The notes under the pieces: generated by a model
The model's database searches: none
Told to the model about the DNA's origin: nothing
Seen by the model: the letters and a program-made list of their open reading frames with translations, nothing else
Translations under genes and position numbers: made by a program
In this document: piece after piece, positions 26,741 to 36,784 of the stretch
Position numbering within the stretch: position 1 is the first letter of the stretch
How the letters are laid out: every line of letters starts with the position of its first letter
Assembly: GCF_030996345.1 (NCBI RefSeq)
Contig: NZ_CP118747.1
Span: forward strand, 2,168,001 to 2,232,000
Direction: 5' to 3'
Source: Acidithiobacillus sp. AMEEHan
GTDB taxonomy: Bacteria > Pseudomonadota > Gammaproteobacteria > Acidithiobacillales > Acidithiobacillaceae
DNA: 64,000 nucleotides

Positions 26741-27595
26741 TTAGGCGGCGACGTTCTTGGGCAGCACCCCGGCCTTCTGCAGATAGACCGGCAGAACTGC
26801 CACCACGCGCATGCCGCGCTGCACATCCGCGTCCTTCAGCATGTGGTAGAGCCCGGATATCCCACCGGCTTTTCCTTGGGCTTCATGTTCTGCAGCATCT
26901 TCCAGGGCCTTGGCCATCGCCTTGCCAGAATGCAGCAAGGTGGCAAGGCTGGTCATCAGGGGACTTTTTTCCTGCTCTTGCATCAGCTGCCCAAGCAATG
27001 ATTCCACTGGAATGGTCTCTGCCAGCAGGCCAATCTGGCGGCTGAGATCCGCTATCCGCTGCAGATTGCCATCCTCCTGCAACTGCCGAAGCAAGCGCAG
27101 GGCGGCAACGATGCTTTCATCGGCGCGCGTTTCTTCCCATAGGTCGCCCAATTTCTTGAGTTGTGCGACCAGATCATTGCCGGCACCCGTCTGCAGGAAT
27201 TCTCCGAGCGCCTGCACCTTGGGCAGCACATCGCCCAACATTTGCATCGCCTTTGCCAAAGTTGCCCAGGGGATGTCCCGCACGACTTCCAGAATCTGTG
27301 GGACGAAACCGCGTAACAACTCAACGTTGTCGCGCAGAAATTCCGCATTGTCGGTTACCCATTGCAACACGCCAGCACGACGCAGCGCGTAGACAGTGGA
27401 CAACAGCTCCTCGATGGAAGCTTCGAGTTCATAGCGCTCATTCCATTCCCCAAGGCGCAAGGCCATGCCCAGTACAGCACTGCTTGCCGGGCTGCCGAGG
27501 AAAGACTCCGCGCCACTGATCATGCCTCCCAATCGCCCCAGACCCGCCCATTGTTCCGGGCTGAGCGCGGGCACCGTACTCTGTTCCGTGGTCAT
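26741..27595 (-). CDS. DUF1641-like helical protein downstream of sqr
   Basis: A 284-residue, almost entirely helical, acidic protein without signal peptide, cysteine or obvious catalytic motif. The segment LATLLHSGKAMAKALEDA near residue 225 resembles the short DUF1641 domain, often encoded next to sulfide:quinone oxidoreductase-like flavoproteins; I make this call by eye. Repeated WATLAKAMQMLGDVLPKVQAL-like helices give an internally repetitive look (about residues 60-200). It lies 63 bases after the quinone oxidoreductase gene on the same strand, separated by a hairpin. I infer a structural or membrane-docking partner for that enzyme, without direct proof. Confidence 0.65.
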   Translation of the reverse strand: MTTEQSTVPALSPEQWAGLGRLGGMISGAESFLGSPASSAVLGMALRLGEWNERYELEASIEELLSTVYALRRAGVLQWVTDNAEFLRDNVELLRGFVPQILEVVRDIPWATLAKAMQMLGDVLPKVQALGEFLQTGAGNDLVAQLKKLGDLWEETRADESIVAALRLLRQLQEDGNLQRIADLSRQIGLLAETIPVESLLGQLMQEQEKSPLMTSLATLLHSGKAMAKALEDAAEHEAQGKAGGISGLYHMLKDADVQRGMRVVAVLPVYLQKAGVLPKNVAA

Positions 27596-27627
27596 TCTGC
27601 TCTCCTTTTTGTGTAGACAGTCAAAGA

Positions 27628-27650
27628 CAGGGGGCCAAACCGCCCCCCTG
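27628..27650 (-). repeat. GC-rich stem-loop between sqr and the DUF1641-like gene
   Basis: CAGGGGG (27628-27634) pairs with CCCCCTG (27644-27650) around a nine-base loop; a shifted pairing adds one more GC pair. No T-run follows on the minus strand, so it probably lowers downstream expression or protects the sqr mRNA end more than it stops transcription. Confidence 0.6.
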
Positions 27651-27658
27651 CATCTGCT

Positions 27659-28945
27659 TCAGGCGGCGAATACCTTTTCCGCCAGGAGCTTGGAGGCATC
27701 GAGACCCCACTCCGGCATCTTGCCGCGTGTCTTGAAGAAGAGGTTCTTGTACTGCATTTTCAGCAGAAATGGGACGTGACCCATTTTCAATACCTGATCG
27801 GGACCACCAAACCAACTGTTCGAGCGAATGTAGAACGCCTGATTCGCGCCCATGTCGCCAATGCAGTACACCACCGGCTCCAGCTCCTTGTCGGCTTCGG
27901 CAGCGCTCATGCGGCCCAAGTCCTTGGCGATTTGCTTGCCGACGATTTCCGCCTCGGCATGACCGATTCCGCCCAGTTTGGGGACGGTGATCGCCGCCGC
28001 ATCACCGGCCGCGAACACATTGGGATACTTGGGGTTGCGCATGGTGGTGTCGGTGACCACAAAACCCTCACTGTCGGAAATCGGCAGTCCCTTGAGGAAG
28101 TCGTGGGGTACCCAATCGGGGAAGATGATTTTCAGTTCTGCCTCGATATTCTGGCCACCCGCCAGTTCCACACCCTCCTTGGTGATCCGGGTGATGTCCT
28201 TCCCGTTGTTGACATAGTTGAAACCCATGCCTGAGGCAATTTTCAGCAAGTTGCCGACCACCTGCTCGCCGGCGTCCTCGGCAATCAGGCCTGCAGGCGT
28301 AAACACGGTGACCTTCTCTGGACCGCCCATGCCATGTTCCTTGAGCCAAGTGGCCGTTGCCAACATAGTTTCCACTGGCGGGCCTTCGCAAGCGGCTTCG
28401 GCACTGGGAAAGGCATGGCCACCGTAGAGCTTGATGTCCTTGGTGCCATCACCCTGATGGAAGCGTGCAGAACCGATAGCCACCGGTCCGCCCTTGTATT
28501 CGTTATGCAGGTACCGGCGCAATTTGTTGCCATAGTAAAAATCGGTGCAGGTATGACCATGCTCGGCAAAACCTTCGATCTTGTCGAAGGCCAGACGATT
28601 GCCCACGGCTACGACGACATAATCGTAGTGGAGAGACTCGCTGGCCGCTCCTGGCCGTTCATTGGGCACGAAGTCCACCCGTTTGGCATCTACATCCAGC
28701 GCTTTCACTTCACCCTGGATGAAATCAATGTCATCTTCCGCCAGCGTGCTGCGTAAATCCATGGACAAGGTCTTGCTCGGGTCCCGATCCTCGTAGACTT
28801 CCGCGGGGATATTCGGCACGAAGAGCAGATAATCCTTTCGGTCCAGCACGGTGATGCGCACCGTGTCGCCACAATATTGCCGGATTTTCTGCGCAGAACC
28901 CAAGCCGGCAAAGTTCCCTCCCAATACGACGATATGCGGTTTCAT
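27659..28945 (-). CDS. sqr: Sulfide:quinone oxidoreductase family flavoprotein
   Basis: A 428-residue FAD enzyme of the sulfide:quinone oxidoreductase family, which oxidizes sulfide to sulfur at the membrane and reduces quinone. The FAD motif VVLGGNFAGLGSA is at residues 6-18, the second dinucleotide segment VVAVGNRLAF at 111-120 and FAAGDAAAI at 311-319. Cys133, Cys186 and Cys361 are placed like the redox cysteines of the family. The N-terminus (GGNFAGLGSA) differs from the type I enzyme known from A. ferrooxidans, so this is another subtype that I cannot name with certainty. Two aromatic, hydrophobic C-terminal stretches suit membrane docking. It has its own candidate promoter and a DUF1641-like partner. 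Confidence 0.85.
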   Translation of the reverse strand: MKPHIVVLGGNFAGLGSAQKIRQYCGDTVRITVLDRKDYLLFVPNIPAEVYEDRDPSKTLSMDLRSTLAEDDIDFIQGEVKALDVDAKRVDFVPNERPGAASESLHYDYVVVAVGNRLAFDKIEGFAEHGHTCTDFYYGNKLRRYLHNEYKGGPVAIGSARFHQGDGTKDIKLYGGHAFPSAEAACEGPPVETMLATATWLKEHGMGGPEKVTVFTPAGLIAEDAGEQVVGNLLKIASGMGFNYVNNGKDITRITKEGVELAGGQNIEAELKIIFPDWVPHDFLKGLPISDSEGFVVTDTTMRNPKYPNVFAAGDAAAITVPKLGGIGHAEAEIVGKQIAKDLGRMSAAEADKELEPVVYCIGDMGANQAFYIRSNSWFGGPDQVLKMGHVPFLLKMQYKNLFFKTRGKMPEWGLDASKLLAEKVFAA

Positions 28946-28990
28946 TCGTTACATCCCTCCGTTTTCATCGGAAAAACAATCTACCCTTTC

Positions 28991-29050
28991 AGTGTAGTTC
29001 AGAAATTTCGTTTGTGTCGGAGAAATAAAATAAAAATAATAAAAATATAT
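28991..29050 (-). promoter_or_regulatory. Candidate sqr promoter with A/T-rich UP-like element
   Basis: A 30-base block (29021-29050) contains a single G/C base. Immediately after it on the minus strand come CCGACA (29020-29015), 18 bases, then TACACT (28996-28991), both 4/6 matches. An A/T block directly upstream of a -35 is where an UP element would sit. The distance to the sqr start is 45 bases. Confidence 0.45.
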
Positions 29051-29060
29051 CCTTATAGGC

Positions 29061-30060
29061 TCATTCTTTCTTCCACAAGCGTAACCTTTCTGCTGGAAGC
29101 TGCAGATATAGCGTACGCGGAGGGTCTCTTCGGTCCTGCGCAAGGAAGCGACCCTGCAAAGAAAACGGCGCCGCCGTTACAAAACGCTGCCAGAGTGGCT
29201 GTCGCTGCCATTCCACGGCTTCGCTGACGATCAGATTTTCGACGTCAGTGTCCTTGGCATCCCGCAGCATGATGTGCTCAGCTCGGATCCCGAGGATCAC
29301 CTCCTCCCCCAAGGCGTGATCCGACATTCCTGTTGCGCGCAAGCGCTGCGAATGAATGCGGACCAGATATTCCTGGTCGGCGAGCTTTTCTTCGATCCTC
29401 CCGGAGAAAAAGTTTTCCATCCCCAGCATTTGTGCAGCCTGCGGATTGGGGGACGGGAGAAAATTTCGGCGGGCTCGCCCTGGGCCTGGATTCTCCCACT
29501 CTGCAAAATTGCCATGCGTTGCGCTGCGGCACAAATGCTCACATCGTGGGTAACTACGAGTAGTGGGATGGAGAAAATGGTGGATTCCTCGGTAAGGGCA
29601 GCGATGATTTCGTCGCGCGTCTGCGGATCCAGTGCCGATGTGGGCTCATCCAGCAATAAAAGCTTTGGTTTGCGGGCGATGGCCCGCAACAGAGCGACGC
29701 GTTGCTGCTGGCCACCAGAAAGCGCTGCGGGATACTGCTCTGCGAAGCGCGTCATGCCAATCCGCTCGAGCAACTCCAAAGCTCTCGGGCGCCGGTCGCG
29801 CCCCTGTATGGAGAAGGCGATGTTCTGCCAGACCCTGAGGTGGGGAAACAGGCGGTATCCTTGCGGCAAGTATCCTAGTGGGCGCTGTTCCGTGGGCAAA
29901 TCCCCCAAGGCTCCACTTGCGCTGGCAAGAGTCCAAGTAAGGCACGGAGAAAGGTCGTTTTGCCTTCGCCGGAGCGCCCGAGGAGCACGGAGAGACCCTC
30001 TACGGTCAGGGAGACGTCGAGGGCGACTGGTGTATTCGTTTGACAGCGTAGGGTCAGCAC
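29061..30060 (-). pseudogene. ModC/sulfate-type ABC ATPase broken by two frameshifts
   Basis: All ATPase motifs are present but in three successive frames. Walker [10 protein letters not shown] is in the first (start GTG 30060, right after the permease stop). [11 protein letters not shown] and [12 protein letters not shown] are in the second, and the C-terminal regulatory part ([12 protein letters not shown] to RLWKKE) is in the third. One missing base in each of two five-base runs, 29902-29906 and 29448-29452, restores a 333-residue protein with a normal stop. Even then only about 33 residues separate the Walker lysine from the Q-loop, so the usual SGxIxxxG strand seems to be missing. The family imports molybdate, tungstate or sulfate. 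It may be intact in the real genome; I call it broken as written. Confidence 0.72.
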
Positions 30061-30852
30061 TTAGAGCGGAACCTGCTGGCGGCGGCTGCGCAGTCGAATC
30101 CATAGCGGCAAGGGAATCGCCACCAGAAAGAACACCCAAAGCAAGGGATAGACGGCGCTCAGCCCAATGTCTTCCAAATTTTGGTATATCTTCACGGGGA
30201 TACCCATAGGATAGTAAGCAACGATCAGCACCACGCCGAATTCTCCCATCGCTCGCACCCACGCCAGAGCTGTTGCTGCAGTCAAGCCGTTGCGAGCCAT
30301 CGGTAGGGTCACCAGCCAGAAAGTCTGCCAGGAGGACTTGCCCAGGGTATGGCTGATTTCCTCGAGATCGGTGGGAACGCCTTCGAAGGCGGCGCGGGCG
30401 GAGAGGACATAATAGGGCATGGCGGCATAGACCTGGGCCATGATGAAAGCCGGTGCGGTATTGACCAGGCGCAGTCCCCAATGCGAGAGAAACTCCCCGG
30501 CGGCGGCATAGGGTCCGAAAAAAGAGGCCAGGAGAATGCCGAGCGCCAGTGGCGGGGTGAGTAGCGGCAAAAGGATCAGTGCATCGACAACGGGACTCCA
30601 GCGATAGCGTCGACGTGCCATCCACCAGGCGAGAGGCGTTCCCAACAGCACACAGAGCAGCAGGGCCGAACCACTGAAAAGCAAGGAGGTGCGGATCGCT
30701 TCTGGGTCGTTGGGAGCAAACTGCAGGTGCTGCCAGTCCAAGCCGAAAAACATCTCGGAGAAAGGAGCGATCAGGATGCCAAGGATCGCCAGGGAAAACA
30801 GCAGTAGGGGCGTCTCCAGGGAAAGGCCGCGCGACGGTCCGATTCGCTTCAT
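30061..30852 (-). CDS. ABC transporter permease, molybdate/tungstate/sulfate type
   Basis: A 263-residue inner-membrane permease of the ModB/CysT family with about six membrane segments. The ATPase-contact EAA loop is clear ([17 protein letters not shown], about residues 153-169) and is followed by [12 protein letters not shown], close to the RxxGEFG segment of molybdate and tungstate permeases. The partner ATPase begins right after its TAA stop with GTG. No periplasmic binding protein is encoded nearby, so the substrate stays open and the transporter is incomplete in this window. The start is ATG 30852, with no strong ribosome site visible. Molybdate would suit the molybdopterin enzyme at 15100-15735, but that is only context. 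Confidence 0.78.
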   Translation of the reverse strand: MKRIGPSRGLSLETPLLLFSLAILGILIAPFSEMFFGLDWQHLQFAPNDPEAIRTSLLFSGSALLLCVLLGTPLAWWMARRRYRWSPVVDALILLPLLTPPLALGILLASFFGPYAAAGEFLSHWGLRLVNTAPAFIMAQVYAAMPYYVLSARAAFEGVPTDLEEISHTLGKSSWQTFWLVTLPMARNGLTAATALAWVRAMGEFGVVLIVAYYPMGIPVKIYQNLEDIGLSAVYPLLWVFFLVAIPLPLWIRLRSRRQQVPL

Positions 30853-30918
30853 CGACAGAGTAACGCTGTATTAGATTGCATATAGCCATTATTCCCGAAA
30901 GAGCCGACAGGTGTCCAG

Positions 30919-32352
30919 TCAGGAAAGCGCTCTCCAATATCGCCAGGACCTAGTACGCAGCATTTCCCCAGGATCTGTGCCGTCTCCCGGATTCCCCGTC
31001 GGGTGAATAAGGTCTACCCAAAGGACTTCTGTGCCATGCAGAGCCGACTTGCGCAGGTAAAAGCCGGGAATCCACAGGATTTCATCCGTGTCCGAATACA
31101 GAATGGATACGTCGTCGCGCAGGAAGGGGGGAACGCCAACCTCCAGAAGGAATTTTTTGAGAGGACGCCGATGGCCGGCGGAGTTTCGATAGTGTGCACC
31201 GGCTTGCCGCTTGGTCCAGCGCAGCGTGCGTCCTTGCAGTTCTGCACCGCCGATGATTACCGCGCCTTCACGGAGCCCTTGCGCTGCTCTTACTGGCTGT
31301 TCCCAGCACCAGCGAAAGCCATCGCCCTGTCCGCAAGGGGCCAGCGGTTTCCACTCCTGAGCAGGAATTTCATGGCTGGGAAAGTGTTGCCAGATTTGAA
31401 CTTTCTGTCCCTGACGCCAGGCGTGGAGATTCGGGAGTTCCACCCGCCTGCCGCCTTGGGATGGGGCAAATAGTTGCCGGAGTCGCTCCAGGGACTGCCG
31501 GTCCGGGGCATCCATCCCCAGGTCGCGGAGCCAGCGGCGCAGAAAGACTCGCTGCAGGGCTGGTGCCCACTGCTCCAAAAAGTCTACAGACAAGACTCGC
31601 GCGATTTCGCCATCGGGCCAACACAGCATGGCCTGCTGGGCGTACCAGGCGTCCTCCACGGCCAGTTGGTCGGCGATGTTGGCGGCGCTGCGGGTGATGA
31701 CGCGCGACGCCTGCGGCCAGCCAAGTTCGTGTAACAGTGGCCATATCCTTTCGCGCAGACGCGCCCGGGCGTAGCGTAATTCGTTATTGGCAGGGTCTTC
31801 CAGCCAGCGGATGCCCCGCTGACGTAAATACTGGCGCAGCGAGGCCCGTGTCAGCTCCAAAAAAGGTCTTGCCAGGGTACCTGCCCCCAGACGACGCCGC
31901 TCCGGCATGGCCGCCAGTCCGTCGACGCCGGCGCCGCGCAGGAGCTGCAACAGCATGGTCTCCGCCTGATCGTCCTGATGCTGGGCACTCAGCAGCCAGT
32001 CGCCTGCGCGCATCTGGTCGGCGAAGAGGAGGTAGCGACCGCGGCGAGCGCGATCCTCCGGACCCTCGCCTCCCTGTTTTGCCGGCAGGTCGAGGATGCG
32101 ACAAGGGTAGCCATACCCAGCCGCCAGTGTGGCCACGTGCTCTGCCCAGCGTGCGCTGTCTGGGTGCCAATTGTGGTTGACGTGGAGAACCTCGACGCGC
32201 AAGGCCAGCGCGTGCGCAGCGTGCAGCAGGGCGGTGGAATCGGCGCCACCACTGCAGGCAAGAAAAAAGCGTTGCTCTGGGGAGAGCTGCCAGTCGAAAA
32301 ACAGTTTCTGCCGTAGTTCTTTCTCCGGCTCAGGCAGCGCCAACGACACCAT
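30919..32352 (-). CDS. tilS: tRNA(Ile)-lysidine synthase
   Basis: A 477-residue ATP-pyrophosphatase that converts C34 of the CAU-anticodon tRNA-Ile to lysidine, needed to decode AUA. The PP-loop SGGADST is at residues 34-40. The central [19 protein letters not shown] segment near 124-140 is the family signature, and the C-terminal TilS domain ends the protein. Its start at ATG 32352 overlaps the 3' end of accA by 23 bases, the usual accA-tilS arrangement. It is the last gene of the long rpsB-to-tilS run. Confidence 0.95.
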   Translation of the reverse strand: MVSLALPEPEKELRQKLFFDWQLSPEQRFFLACSGGADSTALLHAAHALALRVEVLHVNHNWHPDSARWAEHVATLAAGYGYPCRILDLPAKQGGEGPEDRARRGRYLLFADQMRAGDWLLSAQHQDDQAETMLLQLLRGAGVDGLAAMPERRRLGAGTLARPFLELTRASLRQYLRQRGIRWLEDPANNELRYARARLRERIWPLLHELGWPQASRVITRSAANIADQLAVEDAWYAQQAMLCWPDGEIARVLSVDFLEQWAPALQRVFLRRWLRDLGMDAPDRQSLERLRQLFAPSQGGRRVELPNLHAWRQGQKVQIWQHFPSHEIPAQEWKPLAPCGQGDGFRWCWEQPVRAAQGLREGAVIIGGAELQGRTLRWTKRQAGAHYRNSAGHRRPLKKFLLEVGVPPFLRDDVSILYSDTDEILWIPGFYLRKSALHGTEVLWVDLIHPTGNPGDGTDPGEMLRTRSWRYWRALS

Positions 32353-33280
32353 AGTGCATCAGACGTTCGTAGCGATGGCTGAGGAGGCGCGAAGTTTCCA
32401 AACCCCGTAATTCCTGTAGGTGCTGCGCCAAACTCGCAGCGACGTTCTCATACACGAGTTGTACATTACGGTGGGCGCCACCGAGGGGTTCGTCGATCAC
32501 TTCGTCGACGAGGCCGAGGGACTGCAGGCGGCGTGCAGTGATGCCCAGGGTTTCCGCCGCTTCCGCAGCCTTGGCCGCGTCTTTCCATAAAATCGAGGCA
32601 CAGCCCTCCGGCGAAATGACCGAATAGACGCTATATTCGAGCATCAGTAGACGATCACCGACACCAATGGCCAGTGCACCACCAGAACCTCCTTCCCCGA
32701 TGACCAGAGAGATGATGGGTACGGCGAGATCGGACATGACTGCCAAATTACGAGCGATGGCTTCGCTCTGGCCGCGCTCTTCGGCACCGATACCGGGATA
32801 GGCGCCGGGGGTGTCGATAAAGGTCAATACTGGCAGGCGAAAGCGCTCCGCCAGGCGCATCAGGCGCAGAGCCTTGCGATAGCCCTCTGGACGCGGCATA
32901 CCGAAATTGCGTTGGATCTTTTCCTTAGTATCCCGCCCCTTTTGTTGACCGATCCAGAGGATGGCCTGCCCCTGGAAGCGCGCAAGTCCGCCGACGATGG
33001 CGGCATCATCGGCATAGGCGCGATCACCAGCGAGAACTTCTACGTCGGTAAACAGCGCGTGAACATAGTCCAGGGTGTACGGGCGCTGCGGATGACGCGC
33101 TACCTGTACGGTCTGCCAGGCGGTCAATTTACCGTAGAGCCGTTGCAACTCCTTGCGCGCCTTGCTCTCCAGACGCTTGATGTCCTCCTGAATGCCCGGT
33201 TGATTGAGCGCCTTGAGTTCCTCTACTTTTCCCTCGAGTTCGGCGATGGGTTGTTCAAAGTCGAGATATTGCAGTTTCAC
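32330..33280 (-). CDS. accA: Acetyl-CoA carboxylase carboxyltransferase alpha subunit
   Basis: A 316-residue subunit that, with AccD, transfers carboxyl from biotin to acetyl-CoA to start fatty acid synthesis. The crotonase-like core is typical: [25 protein letters not shown] near residues 153-173 and the oxyanion-side [15 protein letters not shown] near 200. The start is GTG 33280 with AAGGAG five bases upstream. The accD partner is not in the window. It follows dnaE by 12 bases, the usual order. Confidence 0.97.
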   Translation of the reverse strand: MKLQYLDFEQPIAELEGKVEELKALNQPGIQEDIKRLESKARKELQRLYGKLTAWQTVQVARHPQRPYTLDYVHALFTDVEVLAGDRAYADDAAIVGGLARFQGQAILWIGQQKGRDTKEKIQRNFGMPRPEGYRKALRLMRLAERFRLPVLTFIDTPGAYPGIGAEERGQSEAIARNLAVMSDLAVPIISLVIGEGGSGGALAIGVGDRLLMLEYSVYSVISPEGCASILWKDAAKAAEAAETLGITARRLQSLGLVDEVIDEPLGGAHRNVQLVYENVAASLAQHLQELRGLETSRLLSHRYERLMHYGVVGAA

Positions 33281-33292
33281 CCGTTCTCCTTA

Positions 33293-36200
33293 TCAGGCCG
33301 TGCGCTGTCGCCGCTGCCGCTCATCGCGCAGAGAGACAACATTGGCAAGCAGATTCATTGGAGGGGCATATTGCCACTCTTGCCGATCGGGGTCGAGCAG
33401 GGCATCGAGTTCGCTGCGAAACTCGGGGCTGGCAGAGATTCCTTGCGGACAATCGAGAATCGCTCGCGCCTGCCCGTCAGCCACCGTCAGCGCGATGCGC
33501 ACTTGGCAGTCGCCGGGGTGCGCCAGCAGCAATTCTGGAAGTTTCGCGATGCTGAGTGGCGAAGCGTCGATGTGCAATACGACAAGGCGTGCCAAAGCCG
33601 CCCGGGCTTCTTCCCAGCGCAGCAGACGTTGGGCGGTCAGTCGCAGGCCTCCAGAGTAACTGTCTTCACTGGCCTCGGCGAGAAGCAACAGAGGCTCATC
33701 GTCGGCGATCTGGCCATTGAACTGCCGCCAGGTTTCCGCGAATACCACGGCCTCGGCGCGCCCGCTTTCATCTTCCAGGGTAAGAAACAACATGCGATCG
33801 CCGCGCTTGGTGCGCATGCTGCGACGGGCCACCACCATGCCGGCGACGAAGACCGACTCGCCAGCGGTAATCTGGGCGAGCTCTTGGACGCCAAGCGCGT
33901 GCAAGTCGGCGCGGACGACACGCAGCGGGTGATCGCTCAGATAGAAACCGAGGACCTCGCGCTCGCCCGCCAAACGATCACGATCGTCGACATCTGCGGA
34001 CACCAGTGTTGGGATCGTTCGCTGCTCCTGAGTCTCCATATCAAAGAGGCTGCATTGCGCGCTGGCATCCTGGCGCTGCTGCTGTTGCGCTGCCTCCAGG
34101 AAGCGGTCTAGAGAGGCCAGCAATTGCGCTCTTGGCAGTCGAAAGGCATCCAAAGCACCCGCCTTGATCAAGGCCTCGAGACTGCGTCGATTGACCCGCT
34201 GGCCATCCAGCCGACACAAAAAATCGTAGAAATCCTGAAACTCACCACCCGCCCTGCGGGCGTCGACGATGGCCTCCACGGCACCCCGACCCAAGCCCTT
34301 GATGGCTCCCAAGCCATAGCGAAGTCCGTTCCCTTCCGGTCGGAACACGAGTTCACTGCGCTGTATACAGGGTGGCAAAATGCTCATCCCCATCCGTCGG
34401 CATTCGCTGATCATAGCCACCACCTTATCGGTATGGTCCATGTCAGCAGTCAACACGGCGGCCATGAAATGTCGTGGATAATGGGTTTTGAGATAGGCGG
34501 TCTGGTAAGAGACCAGCGCGTAGGCGGCCGAGTGCGATTTGTTGAAACCGTACTCCGCGAACTTTTCCATCAGGTCGAAGATTGCTGTGGCCTGATGCAC
34601 CTCGATGCCATTCTTCGCCGCTCCCGCCAGGAAGATCTCGCGCTGCTTGGCCATTTCCTCCGGCTTCTTCTTGCCCATGGCGCGGCGCAGCAGATCCGCA
34701 CCACCGAGGGAATAGTTGGCCAGCACCTGGGCGCACTGCATCACTTGTTCCTGATAGACGATCACCCCATAGGTTTCCTTGAGGATCGGCTCGAGCAGAG
34801 GATGAGGATAGACGACCTTGGCCTTACCATGTTTACGCGCGATGAAGTCATCGACCATGCCGGATTGCAGGGGTCCGGGGCGGAACAGGGCCACCAGCGC
34901 GACGATGTCGCCAAAGTTGTCGGGCTGCAGGCGGCGGATGAGATCACGCATGCCCGAAGATTCGAGCTGAAACACCGCTACCGTGTCGGTAGATTTGAGT
35001 TGTGCAAAAGTGGCGGCGTCATCGAGTGGCAGCTTGGCCATGTCGAGGGGCCCCTGCCCTGCCGCGGCGCGCTCCGCATTGATGCCGCGCAGGGCAATAT
35101 CGATGATGGTCAGGGTGCGCAGTCCCAAAAAGTCGAATTTCACCAGCCCCATTTTCTCGACATCATCCTTGTCAAGCTGGGTAACATTGCCACCACTCTC
35201 CGAACCGTCGGTAAACAGTGGCAGTCGGTCGGATAGGGGCTCAGGAGAGATCACCACCCCGCCGGCGTGGGTGGAGGCGTGGCGCGGCAGCCCCTCCAGA
35301 CGCAAAGCGATATCCAGCAGTTCTCGCACATCGTCTTCTTCCTGCTGCCGACGTCGCAACTCCTCGGATTCTTCGAGGGCCTTGGCCAGGGTCATCCCCA
35401 AATCGCCGGGCACCAGCTTGGCGAGCTGGTCGACAAAGCCATAAGGCAGATTGAGCACCCGGCCCACGTCGCGTACCACCGCCCGCGCCTTCATGGTACC
35501 GAAGGTGATGATCTGCCCTACCCGATCGCGGCCGTATTTTTCCGCGACATACTGAATCACGCGGTCGCGTTGGTCCATGCAGAAATCGACGTCGAAATCG
35601 GGCATGGAGACCCGCTCCGGGTTGAGAAAGCGCTCGAACAAAAGGGCATTGGCGATGGGATCGAGATCGGTGATTCGGAGGGCGTAGGCGACCAGCGAGC
35701 CTGCCCCGGACCCACGCCCGGGGCCCACGGGAACGCCGTGATCCTTCGCCCACTGGATGAAGTCGGCAACGATGAGAAAATAGCCAGGAAAGCCCATCTG
35801 CAGGATGACGTCGACTTCGCGCAGGAGCCGCTCACGATAGGGTATGGCCCCCTCACCCGAGATGCCCAGGCTCTGCAGCCGCTCCGCCAGCCCCTGCTCT
35901 GCCGCCTTACGGAAGTAAACCTCGATGGGACTGCCGTCGGGGGTGGGGAAATCCGGCAGCGTATATTGGCCGAGGGTCAAGGTCAGATTACAGCGTTTGG
36001 CAATCTCCACCGTATTGGCACAGGCCTCAGGGAGGTCGGCAAAGCGTGCCAACATCTCGCTAGCACTGGGCAGGCGATGTTCCGGCGTGAAACGCCGCGG
36101 GCGACGCTCATCGTTCAGAGTGTATCCAGCAGCAATGCATTGTCGAGCGTCAAAAGCGGGAAAGTCTTCGGCGTCGAGAAAATGGGCATTGTTGGTGGCG

Positions 36201-36784
36201 ACCAGCGGCAGATCCAGTTCCAACGCCAAGGCAATCGTTGCCTCATTCAAGGCATCTTGCTCGGCTTCGCCATTGCGCTGAACTTCGAGATAAAAGGCAT
36301 CCGGAAAGAGTTCCTGATAGTGTCGGGCAAGAGATTGCGCACGCGCCGGCTCGCGCAGCAGAAGCTGGCCAATCTCACCCTGTCCTGCCGCCGATAGGGC
36401 AATCAAGCCAGCGCGATCCTCTTGCTCCAGCCAGGAACGCTGGATCCGCGCCTTGCCGTCTTGCAGTCCTTCCAGAAACGCTCGGCTGAGCAGGTGACTC
36501 AGGGCACGAAAGCCATCGCGATTGCGACACAGCAGCACCAGGCTGCTGCCGCCGTCGACGCCATCGCCCTGCAGCCAGAGTTCCGCGCCGATGATCGGTT
36601 TGATGCCCTGGGCGCGGGCGGCATTGTAAAATTTGACCAGGGCAAAGAGATTGCCGTGATCGGTGATGGCGACTGCCGACATTCCTTGTTCGGCGCAACG
36701 TTGCACCAGTTTCTTGACGGGGATGATCCCATCTTCCAGCGAATATTCCGAATGCACATGCAGATGGACGAAATCTGTGCTCAT
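33293..36784 (-). CDS. dnaE: DNA polymerase III alpha subunit
   Basis: A 1163-residue replicative polymerase. The N-terminal PHP domain opens with FVHLHVHSEYSLEDG, the polymerase catalytic aspartates lie in PDFDVDFCMDQRD near residue 400, and VGPGRGSGAGSLVAY near 355 is the polymerase's nucleotide-binding segment. Helix-hairpin-helix and OB domains follow toward the C-terminus. Length and order match group I DnaE. The ATG at 36784 overlaps the rnhB stop as ATGA. It is intact throughout, although many other genes in the window carry single-base deletions. Confidence 0.97.
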   Translation of the reverse strand: MSTDFVHLHVHSEYSLEDGIIPVKKLVQRCAEQGMSAVAITDHGNLFALVKFYNAARAQGIKPIIGAELWLQGDGVDGGSSLVLLCRNRDGFRALSHLLSRAFLEGLQDGKARIQRSWLEQEDRAGLIALSAAGQGEIGQLLLREPARAQSLARHYQELFPDAFYLEVQRNGEAEQDALNEATIALALELDLPLVATNNAHFLDAEDFPAFDARQCIAAGYTLNDERRPRRFTPEHRLPSASEMLARFADLPEACANTVEIAKRCNLTLTLGQYTLPDFPTPDGSPIEVYFRKAAEQGLAERLQSLGISGEGAIPYRERLLREVDVILQMGFPGYFLIVADFIQWAKDHGVPVGPGRGSGAGSLVAYALRITDLDPIANALLFERFLNPERVSMPDFDVDFCMDQRDRVIQYVAEKYGRDRVGQIITFGTMKARAVVRDVGRVLNLPYGFVDQLAKLVPGDLGMTLAKALEESEELRRRQQEEDDVRELLDIALRLEGLPRHASTHAGGVVISPEPLSDRLPLFTDGSESGGNVTQLDKDDVEKMGLVKFDFLGLRTLTIIDIALRGINAERAAAGQGPLDMAKLPLDDAATFAQLKSTDTVAVFQLESSGMRDLIRRLQPDNFGDIVALVALFRPGPLQSGMVDDFIARKHGKAKVVYPHPLLEPILKETYGVIVYQEQVMQCAQVLANYSLGGADLLRRAMGKKKPEEMAKQREIFLAGAAKNGIEVHQATAIFDLMEKFAEYGFNKSHSAAYALVSYQTAYLKTHYPRHFMAAVLTADMDHTDKVVAMISECRRMGMSILPPCIQRSELVFRPEGNGLRYGLGAIKGLGRGAVEAIVDARRAGGEFQDFYDFLCRLDGQRVNRRSLEALIKAGALDAFRLPRAQLLASLDRFLEAAQQQQRQDASAQCSLFDMETQEQRTIPTLVSADVDDRDRLAGEREVLGFYLSDHPLRVVRADLHALGVQELAQITAGESVFVAGMVVARRSMRTKRGDRMLFLTLEDESGRAEAVVFAETWRQFNGQIADDEPLLLLAEASEDSYSGGLRLTAQRLLRWEEARAALARLVVLHIDASPLSIAKLPELLLAHPGDCQVRIALTVADGQARAILDCPQGISASPEFRSELDALLDPDRQEWQYAPPMNLLANVVSLRDERQRRQRTA

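Noticed and set aside
28946-28960. A two-codon ATG TAA mini-ORF after GGAGGG just before sqr
   Set aside because: The ATG is only one base from the GGAGG core, too close for initiation; the sqr ATG has a usable 10-base spacing.
29021-29050. The A/T block read as the U-tract of a terminator for the ABC ATPase gene
   Set aside because: The only hairpin before it has three base pairs; its position next to a -35-like hexamer fits an UP element better.
30100-30937. A long open frame upstream of the ATPase middle part, running through the permease gene
   Set aside because: The 5' part is an out-of-frame shadow of the permease; only the part from about 29906 downstream encodes ATPase motifs.
34124-35236. 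A 370-codon plus-strand open frame inside dnaE
   Set aside because: It is antisense to polymerase-domain codons of dnaE; no family motif, ribosome site or promoter.
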